From positions 2,728,001 through 2,792,000 of the forward strand of contig NZ_VIVR01000001.1 of assembly GCF_007828955.1 (NCBI RefSeq): a stretch of DNA of 64,000 bases, in the 5' to 3' direction. This document shows positions 58,984-64,000 of the stretch, piece after piece (within the stretch, counting starts at the first letter, position 1; every line of letters begins with the position of its first letter). The translations under genes and the position numbers were made by a program. The stretch comes from Kitasatospora atroaurantiaca. Its GTDB lineage: Bacteria; Actinomycetota; Actinomycetes; Streptomycetales; Streptomycetaceae. The notes under the pieces are model-generated. The model ran no database searches. It was not told the origin of the DNA and saw only the letters and a program-made list of their open reading frames with translations.

Positions 58984-59493
58984 TCAGCCAAGGAGAGCGG
59001 GGATCTCCTGCGTCGCGAACCAGAGCAGCTCGTGGTCCTCCGCCCCGTCCACGGTGAACTGGGCGTCGCTGTCGCCCTTGTCCGCGGCCGCGATCGCCTC
59101 GGCGGCGGCCGCGATCTCGCCGGTCACGTCCGCGTCCTCCACGTCGGCGTGCACGGCGGCGGCCTTGGCCAGCGGGAGCGGGCCCTTCAGCACCACCCGG
59201 CCGAGCGAGCCCTGGTCCTGGTACTCGTCACCGGCGAACGGCGCCACCGCGGAGTCCGCCACCTCGACCGCGACCACCACCCGGCGGCGGGGAGCCGCCT
59301 GGTCCTCGGCGAGCAGCCGCAGCGAGGCCTGGGCGGCCCGGTTGAGCGCCGCGTACTCCAGCTCCTCCAGGTCGTCGCTGACGTACCACTCGCGCAGCGC
59401 GGGTGTCACGGCGTAGGCCACCGACTGGTCCAGGACACCGCCCGGGTGCGCCGCCGCCAGGCCGTTCAAGGTGGTGGGCACGTACACGCGCAT
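58984..59493 (-). CDS. DUF6912-type actinobacterial protein
   Basis: A 169-residue protein of unknown function beginning MRVYVPTTLNGLAAAHPGG, a conserved actinobacterial N-terminus, with an acidic Ala-rich C-terminal half and the end ELLWFATQEIPALLG. GGAG precedes the ATG at 59493. It is 29 bp upstream of the HAD gene, probably in one operon. The family name is from recall. Confidence 0.7.
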   Translation of the reverse strand: MRVYVPTTLNGLAAAHPGGVLDQSVAYAVTPALREWYVSDDLEELEYAALNRAAQASLRLLAEDQAAPRRRVVVAVEVADSAVAPFAGDEYQDQGSLGRVVLKGPLPLAKAAAVHADVEDADVTGEIAAAAEAIAAADKGDSDAQFTVDGAEDHELLWFATQEIPALLG

Positions 59494-59588
59494 CGGGGGG
59501 CTCCGGTTCATCGGTGGACTTCACGCTTCCCCCCAAGAATAGGGCGCACGTGACCGTCCATCACGCGTCAGCGGCCGGCCCTCACCGG

Positions 59589-60656
59589 TCACCGACTGGC
59601 CGCCAGGGCGGCCCGGCTGGTCCGCAGCGCCGTCTCCAGGACGTCGCCACGGCGGGCCGGGTCCATCATGTTGGGGCCCATCACTGCCAGGTCCTCCAGC
59701 GTCGGCGCGAGCAGCTGCACCCGGGTGCCGGCCGCCCGCAGGATCCGGGCCTCGCGCAGCATCTGGCGCGTCACCGCCCGGCGGTAGCGGCTGACCAGCT
59801 GGGCCAGCACGCCCTTCGGCCGGTCCCTGGCCCGCCACTCCCGCAGTGCGGCGACCGTCCCGCGCCCCGTCTCGGCCCGCCCGGCCGGGTGCAGGCGCAG
59901 CGCCATCGGCGCGAGCACGTACACCTCGTCCAGGCCACGGCCCACCATCAGGTCCACGTTGGTGGCCGACCAGCAGCCGCCGTCGACGTACTGGCTGCCG
60001 TTCACGTTCACCGGGGCGAACCAGCCCGGGATCGCGCAGGAGGCCATCACCGCCTCGGCCACCTCGGCGGCCGGCGCCTCGGGGTCGCCGAAGGTCACCC
60101 GGCGGCCCGTCCGGTAGTCCACGGCCGCCACCCGCAGTCCGGACCCGGCCGGCCAGCCGTCCGATCCCATCAGGCCGCGCACCAGCTCGCCGACCGGTGC
60201 GACCGAGCCGCGTCCGGTCGGCACGACGGCGGAGACCATGGTCAGGAAGGGGTACTCGCTCGGGTGCCGTACGGCGTCCCTCAGCAGACCCGGCGAGCCG
60301 ATCCCGGGCCGGGGGCGGGGCGGCAGCGCACCACCGGCGGCGGTGTCGTAGTCGAACTCCACCCCGGCCAGCGGGCCGGTGACGACCGGCAGGCCGCGCT
60401 GGTGGTCCCGCAACTCCTCGGACCGCACACCGGCGGCCAGCATGGTGCCCAGGATCGATCCCGCCGAGGTCCCGAGGATCACCTCGGCCTCCCCCGGCTG
60501 CCATCCCGTGGCCTCCTCGACCGCGCACAGCGCCCCGACCGTCCAGGCCGCACCGAGCATGCCGCCCCCGCCCAGCACCAGTCCGCGCCGTACGCCGTCG
60601 CGCGATGCCAGCAGGCCCTCGCCGCTCGAAGCCTGGGTCGAAGCCTGAGTCACCAT
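59589..60656 (-). CDS. Patatin-like phospholipase (RssA-type)
   Basis: A 355-residue patatin-fold acyl hydrolase. It has the oxyanion loop LVLGGGGMLG, the nucleophile motif GTSAGS (Ser in ILGTSAGSILG) and the DGG motif YVDGGCWS completing the Ser-Asp dyad. There is no signal peptide, so it is a cytosolic or membrane-peripheral lipase; the substrate is unknown. A TetR-type palindrome lies 42 bases upstream. Confidence 0.85.
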   Translation of the reverse strand: MVTQASTQASSGEGLLASRDGVRRGLVLGGGGMLGAAWTVGALCAVEEATGWQPGEAEVILGTSAGSILGTMLAAGVRSEELRDHQRGLPVVTGPLAGVEFDYDTAAGGALPPRPRPGIGSPGLLRDAVRHPSEYPFLTMVSAVVPTGRGSVAPVGELVRGLMGSDGWPAGSGLRVAAVDYRTGRRVTFGDPEAPAAEVAEAVMASCAIPGWFAPVNVNGSQYVDGGCWSATNVDLMVGRGLDEVYVLAPMALRLHPAGRAETGRGTVAALREWRARDRPKGVLAQLVSRYRRAVTRQMLREARILRAAGTRVQLLAPTLEDLAVMGPNMMDPARRGDVLETALRTSRAALAASR

Positions 60657-60968
60657 GCCGCTGCCGCCTCTCCGGATCGTCTTCCCCCGATCCTCCTTCC
60701 TACCGGACGGTAGGACCGTCGCCGCAACGGGGCCGCAACGCGAAGTTTGCCCGGCGTGCGTCCCCCTTCGTGCGCCGTCGGCCGCCGACGTACGTCAACC
60801 GGATGCCCGATCGGCACCGTCCACGCCGCCGGAGCCCCACCGGACATCACCCGGATAGGTGACACGTCCGGTCCCGCCCGACGCCGGGGAGAGGGTCGTT
60901 GCCGCCGCCTCCGGGCCCGGGTAGCAAGGACCCCGACAGATGGTGACAGCACCCAGGAGGTTCCGCAC
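60657..60968. other. Divergent region before patatin and Rv3235-like genes
   Basis: 312 bp containing the TetR-like palindrome (60698-60715) on the patatin side and AGGAGG before the Rv3235-like ATG. No further gene was recognised. Confidence 0.4.
60698..60715. promoter_or_regulatory. TetR-type operator before the patatin gene
   Basis: TCCTACCG-GA-CGGTAGGA is a perfect 18-bp palindrome with the TACCGNNCGGTA core common for TetR-family repressors. It lies 42-59 bases upstream of the patatin ATG. No TetR gene is adjacent. Confidence 0.6.
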
Positions 60969-61484
60969 ATGGTCGAGACCGCAGCCGTACGGCACCTCAC
61001 CGCGCTGCACGCCCCGCGCGTCCGCCCCCTGGTGCACGCCACCGGACACCCGCACGCCCGCCGCCCGGCCCGTACGCCGCACCCGCACCCCTGTGCGCCC
61101 GCGCCCGCCGAGCCCCGCCGCCCCCGGCACCCGCGCGCCGCCTGCGCCCCGGCCCACGGCGGCCACGGCGAGCTCGCCACCCGGTTCGCGCACCGCCTGG
61201 TCGAGGTCCTCACCGGCCTGCGCCCGGCCGGGCAGCTCCAGCGCCACACCACCGTCCCCGGGTACCAGCAGCTCACCGCCCTGGTCCGGAGCGGCCCGCT
61301 GCGCCCGCGCGGCCGGGTGACCGGTCACCGGCTCGGGCGGGTCTACGACTCGGCACCGGTGCCCGGTGCGCTGGAGGTGTGTGTCCGGGTGGAGTTCGGG
61401 CCGCGCCACCACATGGTCGCCTTCCGCCTTGAACAACACCGGCGGACCGAGCAGTGGCAGTGCGCCGCCGTCGAAGCGCGCTGA
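60969..61484 (+). CDS. Rv3235-family protein
   Basis: A 171-residue actinobacterial protein. The N-terminal ~65 residues are His/Arg/Pro-rich and poorly structured. The C-terminal ~100 residues (LATRFAHRLVEVLTGLRPAGQL, VRVEFGPRHHMVAFRLEQH) match the Rv3235-family layout, whose genes are often next to secA in actinobacteria. AGGAGG lies at good distance before the ATG at 60969. It is convergent with secA. Function is unknown; a link to SecA is suggested only by neighbourhood. Confidence 0.75.
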   Translation: MVETAAVRHLTALHAPRVRPLVHATGHPHARRPARTPHPHPCAPAPAEPRRPRHPRAACAPAHGGHGELATRFAHRLVEVLTGLRPAGQLQRHTTVPGYQQLTALVRSGPLRPRGRVTGHRLGRVYDSAPVPGALEVCVRVEFGPRHHMVAFRLEQHRRTEQWQCAAVEAR

Positions 61485-61496
61485 GGGCGAACAGAC

Positions 61497-61568
61497 AGGG
61501 GCGCAGGGAACTGCGCGCGAGTCCATGCGCCTCCGTGGAGGGCTGGTCGCGCAGTTCCCCGCGCCCCT
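61497..61568. repeat. Long-armed Streptomyces palindrome, copy 3
   Basis: Arm 1 starts AGGGGCGCAGGGAACTGCGC at 61497; arm 2 (61547-61568) is complementary except for one mismatch. It lies between the convergent Rv3235-like gene and secA and can serve as a bidirectional terminator. Confidence 0.75.
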
Positions 61569-61591
61569 GGTGGATCCCTTGCCCGGGCGGG

Positions 61592-64000
<2,409 letters not shown>

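Overview
The window is very GC-rich and reads as a chromosomal segment of a Streptomyces or Kitasatospora (Streptomycetaceae). It carries an SsgA-family sporulation gene, two Ser/Thr kinases of the PkaA/PkaB type beside prfB, a ~1650-residue NAD-glutamate dehydrogenase, the nnaR-narK pair, and an unlinked ssrA/smpB neighbourhood. The gene order ssgG ... murA-hup-malic enzyme-HelD-nnaR-narK-ssrA-smpB-ftsXE-prfB-pkaBA-gdh-secA matches, from memory, the arrangement of the S. coelicolor core chromosome. No prophage, insertion sequence, CRISPR array or biosynthetic cluster was seen.

Layout. 0.2-2.8 kb: SF2 helicase divergent from ssgG, with a CRP-like palindrome between them. 2.8-11.7 kb: an envelope block on the minus strand (two MprF-like aminoacyl-phospholipid synthases around a membrane esterase and a class F sortase), then a divergent Tat lipoprotein deacetylase. 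11.7-14.5 kb: MFS pump, guanidinium exporter under a guanidine-III riboswitch, a cysteine-rich mini-ORF, tRNA-Cys and a small HTH protein. 14.6-18.0 kb: a compact type VII secretion module (mycosin, WXG100-like protein, long WXG/PPE-like protein) whose two units share a promoter motif. 18.1-22.5 kb: a three-subunit molybdenum hydroxylase operon. 22.8-24.5 kb: beta-N-acetylhexosaminidase with a DasR-type operator. 24.6-29.5 kb: small conserved genes, murA, hup and malic enzyme. 29.9-35.3 kb: HelD-like helicase, then nnaR and narK. 35.5-37.8 kb: tmRNA, a second membrane esterase, smpB. 39.0-41.9 kb: S41 protease and ftsEX. 42.4-50.3 kb: zinc-ribbon membrane peptide, prfB, pkaB, pkaA and a divergent FHA-FtsK ATPase. 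50.4-61.5 kb: gdh, metallophosphoesterase, pruA, HAD hydrolase, DUF6912 protein, patatin and an Rv3235-like protein. 61.6 kb to the end: secA, cut by the window edge so that its N-terminus is missing.

Functional themes. Several genes carry control elements that fit their product: riboswitch with guanidinium exporter, dre site with hexosaminidase, TetR-type palindrome before the patatin gene, and a DosR-like box before NAD-GDH. Three dispersed repeat families occur: a long-armed palindrome at three intergenic sites, a ~30-bp mini-palindrome that has landed inside one of those palindromes, and a ~80-bp repeat present once between genes and once in frame inside the hexosaminidase gene. Long antisense open frames in GC-rich DNA were treated as shadows. 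Start codons were moved where a ribosome binding site or family length argued for it. Gene names rest on recalled families and synteny, not on database searches.
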